DNA of 64,000 bases, from the NCBI RefSeq assembly GCF_003855255.1, contig NZ_CP034072.1:310001-374000 (forward strand). The letters are read 5' to 3'. Numbering within the stretch: position 1 is the stretch's first letter; the number at the start of each line of letters is the position of its first letter. Below the pieces are notes generated by a model. That model was not told the DNA's origin, did no database searches, and saw nothing but the letters and a program-made list of their open reading frames with translations. Source of the stretch: Mycolicibacterium nivoides. GTDB lineage: Bacteria; Actinomycetota; Actinomycetes; Mycobacteriales; Mycobacteriaceae. Shown in pieces: positions 19,301 through 26,975 of this stretch. A program made the translations under genes and the position numbers.

Positions 19301-20239
19301 TCAGAGTGTGTTCGGGTGGTCGAGGCCCTCGCGCCAGAACTGCACGCTCTCGCGTAGCTCGTCGAGGACGGCCGGGTCGGGATACTCGTTCGAATGGATG
19401 ATCTCGAAGAACAGGTGGACATCACCGTTCCAGCCGGACAGCGTGGCCAGTGCCGCATCTCGGTCGACGGTGCCGGTGGCATTGGCCGCCGCGGTGAACG
19501 GGCCGTGGTGGTCCGCCCCGGCGGGTGACTGCTGCAGCTGCACCACCGGGGTGTTCAGCCACTTCTCGGCCAGCCAGGCCAGTGGGTCGGAGCTGGGTGT
19601 TCCGGGCGTCAGCGATGAGGGATGCCCGAGATCCAGGCACAGCCGCCAAGGTACGGCGGTGCCGGACAGTTCGGCCTCGATGGCGTGGGCCTCATCGATG
19701 CTGTGTCCGTATTCGCGTGTGACAGCGAGGTTTTCGAACTGCAGGTGATCGAGTCCGGCGTCGGCGGCGGTCTCGGCGAGTTCGCGCATCAGGTCCAGTT
19801 CGGTGGCGATGAGTGTTTGCGCCAGCGTGGGGTCGGCGGCAGCGGGCACTGACAGTGCACCGATATGCCCGCCGAGTCCGGTGGCACCGACGGCCGCGGT
19901 GAAGGCGATCATCTCCTGGTACCACTCGAATGCCGCGGCGCGGTCGGACGGGTCTTCGGAGAGCAGCAGCGGGGAGGAGTAGGCGGCCAGCCCGGTGAAC
20001 ACGCTGTGGATGCTGATGCCGAACTCGTCGACGGCGGCGCGAACCCGTTCGGCGTAGCGCCGGATCGCGTCCCTGCTCAGTCCGAACGGCACCAGGTCCA
20101 GGCTGAGCTGGACGCTGGACAGCCCGAAGTCCTCGACCACGATGCGGGCCCAGTCCTGCGGTTGGGGCCAGCGTTTGACGGCGAAGCAGGTGTTGATCCC
20201 GAGGACGAGGTTGGGTTCGTCGGCGGAAGTGGTTGTCAT
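19301..20239 (-). CDS. Sugar phosphate isomerase/epimerase (xylose isomerase-like TIM barrel)
   Basis: 312 residues of the AP-endonuclease-2/xylose isomerase-like superfamily, a metal-dependent TIM barrel found among ketose epimerases, inosose dehydratases and related enzymes. Barrel strands with metal-ligand candidates are FENLAVTREYGHSIDEAH (Glu), CLDLGHPSSL (Asp, His), VVQLQQSPAGADHHGPF and DVHLFFEII HSNEYP (Glu). No specific activity can be assigned. The ATG is one base past the stop of the ATPase gene upstream, so it is part of the same operon. Confidence 0.75.
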   Translation of the reverse strand: MTTTSADEPNLVLGINTCFAVKRWPQPQDWARIVVEDFGLSSVQLSLDLVPFGLSRDAIRRYAERVRAAVDEFGISIHSVFTGLAAYSSPLLLSEDPSDRAAAFEWYQEMIAFTAAVGATGLGGHIGALSVPAAADPTLAQTLIATELDLMRELAETAADAGLDHLQFENLAVTREYGHSIDEAHAIEAELSGTAVPWRLCLDLGHPSSLTPGTPSSDPLAWLAEKWLNTPVVQLQQSPAGADHHGPFTAAANATGTVDRDAALATLSGWNGDVHLFFEIIHSNEYPDPAVLDELRESVQFWREGLDHPNTL

Positions 20240-20240
20240 C

Positions 20241-21293
20241 TCAGTTGATTCGCTTTCCGGTCGAATGATCGAAGAAGTGTGCGGCGTCGGGCCTGACCTG
20301 CAAGCTGACCGGAGCCCCTGGGGTGACCCCGCTGAGCCGGCTGACCTCGGCCACCGCCGTCAGTTCCACCTCGCCGGTAGCGACGGTGACAATGGCGCGC
20401 GGCCCCAGCAGTTCGACCAGAGTCACGGTGGCGGTGGCCTCCGCTGCGGGGGTGAGCAGCAGATCGTCGGGCCGTACGCCGAGCGTGACGGGGCCGTCGC
20501 TCGGCGCGGTGAGGTCGAGCTGCAACCCGGATTCGGTTCGGAATCCGCCGGTTTCGTTCTTCCCAGGGATCAGGTTCATCTTCGGTGACCCGACGAAGGT
20601 GGCGACAAAGGTGTCCGCCGGTTTCGAGTAGACCTCCAGCGGGGTGCCGGTCTGGGCCACACTGCCTTCCCGCATCACCACCATGCGGTCCGACAACGTC
20701 ATGGCCTCCTCCTGGTCATGGGTGACGTAGAAGGAAGTGATACCCAGCCGGCGCTGGATGTGCAGCAGCTCGGTGCGGGTTTCCACCCGCAGTTTGGCGT
20801 CCAGGTTGCTCAGCGGCTCGTCGAACAGGAACACCGAGGGTTCCCGGACGATGGCACGGGCGATCGCGACGCGCTGCTGCTGACCGCCGCTGAGATCTTT
20901 GGGCCGCCGGTTGAGCAGGCTGCCGAGCCCGATCGACTCGGCTACCTCGGTGGCCCTCCGGTGTGCCTCGGCCTTCTTGACCTTCTTGGCCCGCAACGGG
21001 AAGGCGATGTTGTTCAGCACGTTCAGATGCGGGTACAGCGCATAGTTCTGGAACACCATCGCGATGTCGCGGTCCCTGGTGTCGACGTGCGTGACGTTGC
21101 GCTCGCCGATGAAGATGTCGCCGGAAGTGATGGGTTCCAGGCCGGCCAGCATGCGCAGGGACGTGGACTTCCCGCACCCGGACGGCCCCACCAGCACCGT
21201 CATCGAACCGTCGGGCAGGTCGAGGCTGAGATTGTCGACGATGCGGTGCTGACCGTAGTCCTTGCACACATCGCGGAATGTGATAGTTGCCAT
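20241..21293 (-). CDS. Carbohydrate ABC transporter ATP-binding protein (MalK/UgpC type)
   Basis: 350-residue ATPase. Walker A is VGPSGCGKST near 36-45, the ABC signature LSGGQQQR near 136-143, Walker B VFLFDEPLSNLD near 155-166, and the H-loop VTHDQEEAM follows. A C-terminal TOBE/MalK regulatory region runs from about 240. Powers the two permeases encoded directly upstream. ATG 21293 is the start of the conserved MATITFRDV; a 26-bp gap separates it from permease 2. Confidence 0.94.
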   Translation of the reverse strand: MATITFRDVCKDYGQHRIVDNLSLDLPDGSMTVLVGPSGCGKSTSLRMLAGLEPITSGDIFIGERNVTHVDTRDRDIAMVFQNYALYPHLNVLNNIAFPLRAKKVKKAEAHRRATEVAESIGLGSLLNRRPKDLSGGQQQRVAIARAIVREPSVFLFDEPLSNLDAKLRVETRTELLHIQRRLGITSFYVTHDQEEAMTLSDRMVVMREGSVAQTGTPLEVYSKPADTFVATFVGSPKMNLIPGKNETGGFRTESGLQLDLTAPSDGPVTLGVRPDDLLLTPAAEATATVTLVELLGPRAIVTVATGEVELTAVAEVSRLSGVTPGAPVSLQVRPDAAHFFDHSTGKRIN

Positions 21294-21319
21294 GTGATCT
21301 CCAAAAATTGCCGAGGCGG

Positions 21320-22141
21320 CTAGAACTTGACGGCTCCGCCGCCCATGCCTTGGATCAGGCGTCGCTGCACGAAGAATGCCGCGATGATGACGGGAACGAT
21401 CGAGATGATGATGGCGGCGCTCATCGAGCCGAGGTCGACGCCGCGGAACGTGTTGAACGATGAGATGGCCACCGGCAGAAGCTGATTGTTGTTCGGCGCC
21501 AGGATGAGTCCGTAGAACATGTCGTTCCAGGACAGGATGAAGCCGAAGATCGCCGAGGCGCCGATGCCCGGATAGACCTGCGGGATCATCACTTTGCGGA
21601 ACGCGGCGAACCGGGTGAGTCCGTCGACGAGGGCCTGTTCCTCCAAGGACCGGGGAACCGCTTCCCAGAGCCCGATCAGGAACCACGTGACGAACGGCAG
21701 CACGAAGCTGATGTGGGCGAAGATGACGGGGATCAGGGTTCCGCTCAGATTCATCGCGTACCCGGCGGTGAGGAAGGGGAACACCAGAACCGCAGGCGGC
21801 AGCACCTGGGCGGCGAGCATGCCGAATCTGGTTGCCGAACCACCGGTCTTGTAGCGGCTGATGGAGTAGGCGGCCATGCTGCCCACGGTGATGCTGATGC
21901 CCACCGTCACGAATGCGACGATGGCGCTGCGGACGACGGCGCTGACGATCGTGCTGTCGAGCACGTGTTTCCAGTTGTCCATCGACGGTGAGAACGCGAT
22001 GAGCCACGGATCGTTGAGTTGTCCGGGCGTCTTGAAGCTGGCGAGCGCGATCCAGGCCAGTGGCAGGACGACGATCGCGACACCGGCGAGGAGGAACCCG
22101 ATCCGAAGCGCGCTGAAGGACTTGCGCCGTAGGTCACTCAT
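21320..22141 (-). CDS. Carbohydrate ABC transporter permease 2 (MalG type)
   Basis: 273-residue membrane protein with about six transmembrane helices and the cytoplasmic EAA loop (EEQALVDGLTRFAAFRKVMIPQVYPG) that contacts the ATPase. ATG 22141 (MSDLRRKSF) overlaps the stop of permease 1 in an ATGA, so the two permeases are coupled. The short basic N-terminus followed by a first membrane segment is typical of MalG-type subunits. Confidence 0.93.
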   Translation of the reverse strand: MSDLRRKSFSALRIGFLLAGVAIVVLPLAWIALASFKTPGQLNDPWLIAFSPSMDNWKHVLDSTIVSAVVRSAIVAFVTVGISITVGSMAAYSISRYKTGGSATRFGMLAAQVLPPAVLVFPFLTAGYAMNLSGTLIPVIFAHISFVLPFVTWFLIGLWEAVPRSLEEQALVDGLTRFAAFRKVMIPQVYPGIGASAIFGFILSWNDMFYGLILAPNNNQLLPVAISSFNTFRGVDLGSMSAAIIISIVPVIIAAFFVQRRLIQGMGGGAVKF

Positions 22142-22986
22142 GCTGCGGACTTCTCCATTCGGCGGTACACGACGACGATGACGGCCAGCACGAACGCCAG
22201 CACGAGGCACGCCATGGCGCTCGCCTCACCGAGCCGGAAGAACTGAATCCCCGTCTGGTACATCAGATACTGGATGGTCTCCGTCTCGGTGCCCGGGCCG
22301 CCTCGCGTCGTGGCGTAGACGTACTCGAAGACTTTCAGCGCATCGAGTGCGCGCAGCATGACCGCGACGGTCAGCACCGGAGACAGCAGCGGCAGGGTGA
22401 CCCGGAACAGGGTGTACAGCCCGCTGGCCCCGTCGACCTTGGCGGCTTCGAGCGGCTGTTTGGGCAGCGACTCCAGCCCGGCGACCAAGAGCAGAACGAG
22501 AAATGGTGTCCACTGCCAGACATCGATGGCGATCAGGGTGAACAGTGCCGAGCCGGAGCCGAAGAAGTCGTGGTCGATGCCGATCTTGTGCAATGCGTTG
22601 GGTATCACCCCGAGCTGGCTGTTGAGCAGGAACCGGAACACCAGCGCCACGGCGATCGGGGTGATGAACATCGGGATCAGCAGAACCGACCGGGTGAGAT
22701 CTTTCATCCAGCGCTGCCGCTGCAGTGCCAGCGCGATCAGCAGTGCGAGGACGAGCTCGGCGACCACCGCGATCACCACATACGTCGCGGTGACGCCCAG
22801 CGAGCCGATGAACTTCCCGTGAAAAGCCTTGGTGTAGTTGTCGATTCCGGTGAACTGCGCCGGGCGCTGTGAGGTCAGCTTCTTGTCGACGAAGCTGAGG
22901 TACACGGCGTACACCAACGGGAAGCCGATGGCAACGGCGAATACCGTTGCGAACGGCGCCATCATGCCGTAGCGGAACTTTCTCAT
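22138..22986 (-). CDS. Carbohydrate ABC transporter permease 1 (MalF type)
   Basis: 282 residues, about six membrane helices. First helix near 9-29, periplasmic loop with YTKAFHG, and the EAA loop LEAAKVDGASGLYTLFRVTLPLLSP near 180-204. It pairs with permease 2 to form the channel. A strong RNA hairpin (23002-23045) lies between this gene and the binding-protein gene upstream. ATG 22986 follows a GGAGAGAG-type purine run. Confidence 0.93.
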   Translation of the reverse strand: MRKFRYGMMAPFATVFAVAIGFPLVYAVYLSFVDKKLTSQRPAQFTGIDNYTKAFHGKFIGSLGVTATYVVIAVVAELVLALLIALALQRQRWMKDLTRSVLLIPMFITPIAVALVFRFLLNSQLGVIPNALHKIGIDHDFFGSGSALFTLIAIDVWQWTPFLVLLLVAGLESLPKQPLEAAKVDGASGLYTLFRVTLPLLSPVLTVAVMLRALDALKVFEYVYATTRGGPGTETETIQYLMYQTGIQFFRLGEASAMACLVLAFVLAVIVVVYRRMEKSAA

Positions 22987-23001
22987 TGTGCTCTCTCCAG
23001 G

Positions 23002-23045
23002 CGGTTTCCGCGGAGCGCTGGAGGGGGAGCGCTCCGCGGAAACCG
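23002..23045 (-). repeat. Perfect 18-bp inverted repeat between binding-protein and permease genes
   Basis: Arms 23002-23019 and 23028-23045 are exact reverse complements with an 8-nt loop; no T-run follows. It begins 3 nt after the stop of the binding-lipoprotein gene. In transport operons such hairpins often protect the upstream message from 3' decay or partly terminate, giving more binding protein than permease (known for other operons; inferred here). Confidence 0.75.
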
Positions 23046-23047
23046 GG

Positions 23048-24346
23048 TCAGCGGCCGGTGATCTGGTTGGCCGCGGTTTGCGCGTCGGCCAGCGCCTGAT
23101 CGATGGTCTTGGCGCCGATCACCGCTTCATTGAGCTGTGTGCCGACCTCCTGCACCATCTGTTCGGCGTTGAGCCCCTGCGCGAACGGGACGTTGTTCTT
23201 CAGGATCTCGTCCACCGCCGCGAAGTAGCTCTCACCGTTGCCGGACTTGCGGACCTCAGGGTCGGCCACCGTCGAGATCCGGGTGGGCGCTCCGCCGCGC
23301 ATGACCCGCTGCTTGTCGGTGTCCTTGTCGGTGATCCAGGAGATGAACGCCCACGCGCCGTCCGGGTTCTTGGAGTTGGCCGGGATCGCCCAGGACCAGG
23401 TGCCCAGTGCGCCCCGGCCACCGGGCATCGGTGCCAGCTTGAACTTCCCGGCCAGTTCCCCGGACCCCGGTGCGTTGAGGCTGGAGGTCAGCCAGTTGTA
23501 GCCGACGATGGACGCCGATCCGCCGGAGGACAGCGACCGGATGGTCTCGTCCTGTGCCCAGTTCACACTGTTGGGCGGGGCCGCGGTCTTGAGGGTGTCG
23601 ATGTAGATCTGCAGCGCCTTGTGGGCTTCGGGGGTGTCGATCGTCGGCTTGCCGTCCTTGTCGAACATCGAGCCGCCCGCGGCCGCATACCAACTCGACC
23701 ATTCCTCGAGAATCTTGTAGCCGCGTTGCGGGCTGTGCGCGATACCGGCGTGCTGCGGTGTCGTCAGCTTGTTGACCGTCGTCACGAGCTCGTCGAGGGT
23801 GGTCGGCACCGGCAGGCCCGCCTGCTGCAGCAGATCGTCGCGGTAGATGTAGCCCTGGGCGTAGTTGTACATCGGGATGCCATAGGTGGATCCGTCGATC
23901 TCGTTGACCCCGCGCAGCGACGGGTAGAAATCGTCGTAGTCGAGCTTGCTGGCCGACCCGATCCGGCTGTCCAGCGGCGCCAGGAATCCGGCGTTGACGA
24001 AATCGTCGGTCCACGGGTTGTCGATCATGATCAGGTCATAGGTGCCCTGCGGGGCCTGGAACGACGCCACCAGCTTGTCGCGCATCGAGTCGTAGGCAAG
24101 CTTCTCGATGTCGACGTTGATGTTCGGGTACGCCTTCTTGAACCCGTCGAGAAGAGACTCGACGGCTTCGGTGTCGTGTTCGTCCTCCATGAGGATCTTC
24201 ACGGTGCCGGCGTGGTCGGCGGGAATATCACCCGCGCCGCTTCCGCTTTCGCTCGCCGGTCCGGAACTCGAACAGCCGGCCAGCGCCAATGTGGTCGCCC
24301 CTAACAGCGCGGCGACTGAGGACAACCACTTTCTCGTTGCTGCCAT
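23048..24346 (-). CDS. Carbohydrate ABC transporter substrate-binding lipoprotein
   Basis: 432 residues, SBP family 1. Signal peptide with lipobox LALAGC (Cys near 24), followed by a Ser/Gly linker and HAGTVKILMEDEHDTEAVESLLDGFKKAYPNINVD as the first lobe; FISWITDKDTDKQRVMRGGAPTR is typical of the C-lobe. ATG 24346 (MAATRKW) is chosen over an upstream start because GGAAGAG precedes it and it opens a proper signal peptide. It captures the sugar outside the membrane and delivers it to the two permeases. The ligand cannot be read from sequence; family members bind di-/oligosaccharides, polyols and glycerol phosphates. Confidence 0.93.
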   Translation of the reverse strand: MAATRKWLSSVAALLGATTLALAGCSSSGPASESGSGAGDIPADHAGTVKILMEDEHDTEAVESLLDGFKKAYPNINVDIEKLAYDSMRDKLVASFQAPQGTYDLIMIDNPWTDDFVNAGFLAPLDSRIGSASKLDYDDFYPSLRGVNEIDGSTYGIPMYNYAQGYIYRDDLLQQAGLPVPTTLDELVTTVNKLTTPQHAGIAHSPQRGYKILEEWSSWYAAAGGSMFDKDGKPTIDTPEAHKALQIYIDTLKTAAPPNSVNWAQDETIRSLSSGGSASIVGYNWLTSSLNAPGSGELAGKFKLAPMPGGRGALGTWSWAIPANSKNPDGAWAFISWITDKDTDKQRVMRGGAPTRISTVADPEVRKSGNGESYFAAVDEILKNNVPFAQGLNAEQMVQEVGTQLNEAVIGAKTIDQALADAQTAANQITGR

Positions 24347-24377
24347 ATCTCTTCCAATCCTGTTGATTCGGTGGTGA

Positions 24378-25151
24378 TCAATCCATGAAGGCGCCGCCGT
24401 TGACGGCAAGTGCCTCGCCGGTGATGAACCGGGCGTCCTCGGAAAGCAGGAAGGTCAGCGCCTTGGCGATGTCTTCGGGCTGCTCGACCCGTCCGAGCGG
24501 GGTGTCATCGATCCACATCTGTTTCACTGCTTCGGCGGTCGTGCCCCGCAACGAGGCCTCCCACTCGAGTTCGCGCTCTTGCATCGGGGTGGCGACATAG
24601 CCGGGACAGATGCTGTTCACGGTGATGCCGTGCTCGGCCAGTTCGTAGGCCATCGACTGGGTCAGTCCGATGACCCCGAATTTGGATGCGATGTAATCGC
24701 TGAGGAACGGAACCCGGCCCTGCTTGCCACCCATCGACGCCGTGTTGACGATGGTGCCCTTGCTCTTGGTGCGGACCATTGCCCGGGCGGCCGCCTGACC
24801 GCAGATGAACACGCCCTTGAGGTTGATGTCGAAGGTCTTCTCGACCCGGTCCAGCGGCATGTCCAAGAAGCGCTCCATGAATGAGATGCCGGCGTTGCTC
24901 ACCCACGCGTCCAGTCCGAGCCGATCCGCGACATCGTCGGCGACGCGAGCGGCACCGGCCGGGTCGGTCACATCGAGCTGCAGATACTCGTGTCGCTGAC
25001 CGGCTGCGGTGTCGAGTTGCTGCGAGCAGTTCTTGGCGGCCTGCTCGTCGACGTCGGTCACGACGACCTGCCAGCCCCGACGGGCCAACTCGGTCACCAT
25101 GGCCTTGCCGATGCCGGATCCCGCGCCCGTGACTACGACTGTCTTCGTCAA
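24378..25151 (-). CDS. SDR-family dehydrogenase, candidate polyol/sugar dehydrogenase
   Basis: 257-residue classical SDR. TGAGSGIGKAM near 8-18 (coenzyme), Asp after beta-2 (VTDVD, NAD+ preference), VSNAGIS near 85-91, and the catalytic Ser with YIASK near 155-159. C-terminus ends GEALAVNGGAFMD as usual. The TTG at 25151 is the start: AGAAGGAAG lies 6 bp upstream and the next codons (TKTVVVTGAG) begin the fold. It lies between the regulator and the binding protein; in many actinobacterial clusters such an SDR converts a sugar alcohol to a ketose (inference). Confidence 0.87.
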   Translation of the reverse strand: MTKTVVVTGAGSGIGKAMVTELARRGWQVVVTDVDEQAAKNCSQQLDTAAGQRHEYLQLDVTDPAGAARVADDVADRLGLDAWVSNAGISFMERFLDMPLDRVEKTFDINLKGVFICGQAAARAMVRTKSKGTIVNTASMGGKQGRVPFLSDYIASKFGVIGLTQSMAYELAEHGITVNSICPGYVATPMQERELEWEASLRGTTAEAVKQMWIDDTPLGRVEQPEDIAKALTFLLSEDARFITGEALAVNGGAFMD

Positions 25152-25197
25152 TGTTCTTCCTTCTCTTGCTGTGATCGGTGGGTGCGGACTGCCGAGA

Positions 25198-25968
25198 TCA
25201 CTCGTGCGCGACCCGCACATCGATGCCTTGCTGTCGGGCCGCGTCCAGTACCGGATCGTCCTGCGGGCCATCTGTCACGATGGTGTTCACCGCGCTCAGC
25301 GGCGCGATGTTGATCAGCTGGACACGCCCGAGCTTGCTGGAGTCGACGGCGAGAATGACGCGGTCGGCGGACTCCATGGCCGCGCGCTTCACATCGCTTT
25401 CCTCACTGTGGTAGTCGGTGAGTCCACGCTTCGCATCGACACCGGCGACGCCCATGATGTAGGTGTCGCAGTTGTACCGCCGGTAGGTCGCCTGTGCATC
25501 GGAGCCGATGAGGCTGAGTTCCCCGGGCCGCAGCCGTCCACCGGTGAGGAAGACCGTGGTGTTGGGTTCGTCGACGAGTTCGAGCGCGGCAAGCACACTC
25601 GGGGTGATCACGGTCAAACCCAGCCCGCGGCCGCGGATCTGATGCGCCACGGCCAGTGCGGTGCTGCCGCTGTCGATGATGACGGTCTCGTGTGGTTCCA
25701 GAAGCTCGACCGCAGCTGTTGCGATGTGAGCCTTCTCGGCCGTGGCCGACTCGACCCGGGTGCCGAAAGCGGGCTCTTCGGCCTTGTGCGAGTAGGCGAT
25801 CGCACCGCCGCGCACCCGGCGCACCGCGCCTTGGGACTCCAGGACGTCGATATCGCGCCGAATCGTCATCTCCGAGACCTCGAACATCGCGGCCAATGAG
25901 GCGAAGTCCACTTCGCCGTCAGACCGCAGCCGCTCTTCGATGAGGGCTCTTCGCTCTTCGACTGACAT
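25198..25968 (-). CDS. DeoR-family transcriptional regulator of the sugar cluster
   Basis: 256 residues. N-terminal HTH (RRALIEERLRSDGEVDFASLAAMFEVSEMTIRRDIDVLE, then QGAVRRVRGGA) is the DeoR signature; the C-terminal sensor has the sugar-phosphate site motifs IIDSGSTA and LTGGRLRPGELSLIG. Such proteins sense phosphorylated intermediates, fitting the kinase in the divergent unit. ATG 25968 is preferred (AGGGGTG upstream); ATG 26010 would add 14 residues. First gene of the minus-strand operon; it likely controls both divergent units through the palindromes at 26040-26054 and 26884-26891. Confidence 0.9.
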   Translation of the reverse strand: MSVEERRALIEERLRSDGEVDFASLAAMFEVSEMTIRRDIDVLESQGAVRRVRGGAIAYSHKAEEPAFGTRVESATAEKAHIATAAVELLEPHETVIIDSGSTALAVAHQIRGRGLGLTVITPSVLAALELVDEPNTTVFLTGGRLRPGELSLIGSDAQATYRRYNCDTYIMGVAGVDAKRGLTDYHSEESDVKRAAMESADRVILAVDSSKLGRVQLINIAPLSAVNTIVTDGPQDDPVLDAARQQGIDVRVAHE

Positions 25969-26039
25969 CGGCACCCCTGTGACTATCTGTGAATGATTGA
26001 CAGTTTCCACTGTGATCTTTCAACTCACGGACGAATGTC

Positions 26040-26054
26040 GTTAATGTTTAACAT
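26040..26054. promoter_or_regulatory. Palindromic operator and -10 in the divergent sugar-cluster promoter
   Basis: Two overlapping inverted repeats: GTTAAtgtTTAAC (26040-26052) and ATGTTtAACAT (26044-26054). TAACAT (26049-26054) is a plausible -10 for the plus-strand unit, start near 26061. Overlap of the palindrome with the -10 would allow repression. Related TGTTAACA occurs again ahead of the kinase gene. Confidence 0.55.
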
Positions 26055-26083
26055 AGTCGGGTGTGAGATGGGAAGAGATAACA

Positions 26084-26881
26084 ATGGTGGATTCTGAGCA
26101 GCGCGACAGCCCATCGGGGCTGGCAGCCGAACTGGTCGACGTTGCGCTTGAGGCGGCGCGTGCGGGTGCGGCGATACTCCGTTCACGTCCACGGGCGAGT
26201 GCCAGCGTGACGGTCAAGGGTGAGCGGGGCGACCTGGTGACCGATGTGGATGTCGCCGCCGAGCGCGCTGTGCGCGCGGTGTTGAGCAGTCGCAGGCCGA
26301 ATGACCATGTCACCGGGGAGGAGCTCCCCGGCACGGCCCCGGCCGGCGCGCGGGTGCGGTGGTCGATCGATCCGCTGGACGGCACGACCAACTTCACCAG
26401 GGGAATTCCGTACTACGCCACCTCGGTCGGCGCCGTCTGTATTCGCACCGGACAGTGGCTCGCCGGCGCGGTCGACGCTCCAGTGCTCGGCAAGACCTAC
26501 TACGCCTACAGGGGTGGCGGAGCATGGCTGGCCGAAGGGGCGGGCGTGTACCGGTTGACCGGGCCGGCTGCCGGGGGCGACGGCGCCGCGCGCCTGTTGG
26601 GAATGGGTTATGCCTACTCGGCAGAGGTGCGCCGGGCCCAGTGCGGCATGACTTCCGAGATGATGGCCGGATACACCGATGCTCGGGCCCTCGGGTCGGC
26701 GGCGCTGGCGATCTGTGCTGTCGCCGAGGGTGCGCTGGATGGTTACGTCGAGAGCCACCTCGGTGAGTACGACTGGGCGGCTGCGGCCTTGGTGGCCGAA
26801 GAGGCGGGCTTGGCGGTGCGGCGACCGGCGGCTGTGGCCGATGAGCTTCGGGTCACCGTCTCGGAACCGCGTCAGTCGTGA
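26084..26881 (+). CDS. Inositol monophosphatase-family phosphatase
   Basis: 265-residue Mg2+-dependent phosphatase of the IMPase/FBPase-like superfamily. Metal-site residues are seen in DLVTDVD (near 48-54), GEEL (Glu near 79) and WSIDPLDGTTNF near 94-105; the usual WDxAA near the C-terminus is present as YDWAAAA. ATG 26084 follows GGAAGAG. It begins the plus-strand unit; 94 bp separate it from the kinase gene, which has its own promoter. The role may be removal of phosphate from a sugar phosphate or turnover of a toxic intermediate (inference); inositol itself is possible. Confidence 0.85.
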   Translation: MVDSEQRDSPSGLAAELVDVALEAARAGAAILRSRPRASASVTVKGERGDLVTDVDVAAERAVRAVLSSRRPNDHVTGEELPGTAPAGARVRWSIDPLDGTTNFTRGIPYYATSVGAVCIRTGQWLAGAVDAPVLGKTYYAYRGGGAWLAEGAGVYRLTGPAAGGDGAARLLGMGYAYSAEVRRAQCGMTSEMMAGYTDARALGSAALAICAVAEGALDGYVESHLGEYDWAAAALVAEEAGLAVRRPAAVADELRVTVSEPRQS

Positions 26882-26883
26882 AT

Positions 26884-26935
26884 TGTTAACAGAAGGTTGA
26901 TAGTTCTTCACACTCTCGGCTAGTGTCAGCGACAC
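26884..26935 (+). promoter_or_regulatory. Promoter and operator of the kinase-aldolase-BtpA unit
   Basis: TTGATA (26897-26902), 18-bp spacer, TAGTGT (26921-26926); start near 26933. The palindrome TGTTAACA (26884-26891) sits just upstream of -35, and the perfect inverted repeat GTGTCagcGACAC (26923-26935) spans the start point. Both resemble regulator sites; the first shares its core with the operator at 26044-26054. Confidence 0.55.
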
Positions 26936-26975
26936 GTTGCGCTGGCATCGTGAACTCTGGACAGGAGACAGTTCT

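Noticed and set aside
22988..24304. 438-codon plus-strand frame opposite the binding-protein gene
   Set aside because: Arg/Val/Asp-rich shadow with no start site or motifs; the minus-strand lipoprotein is certain.
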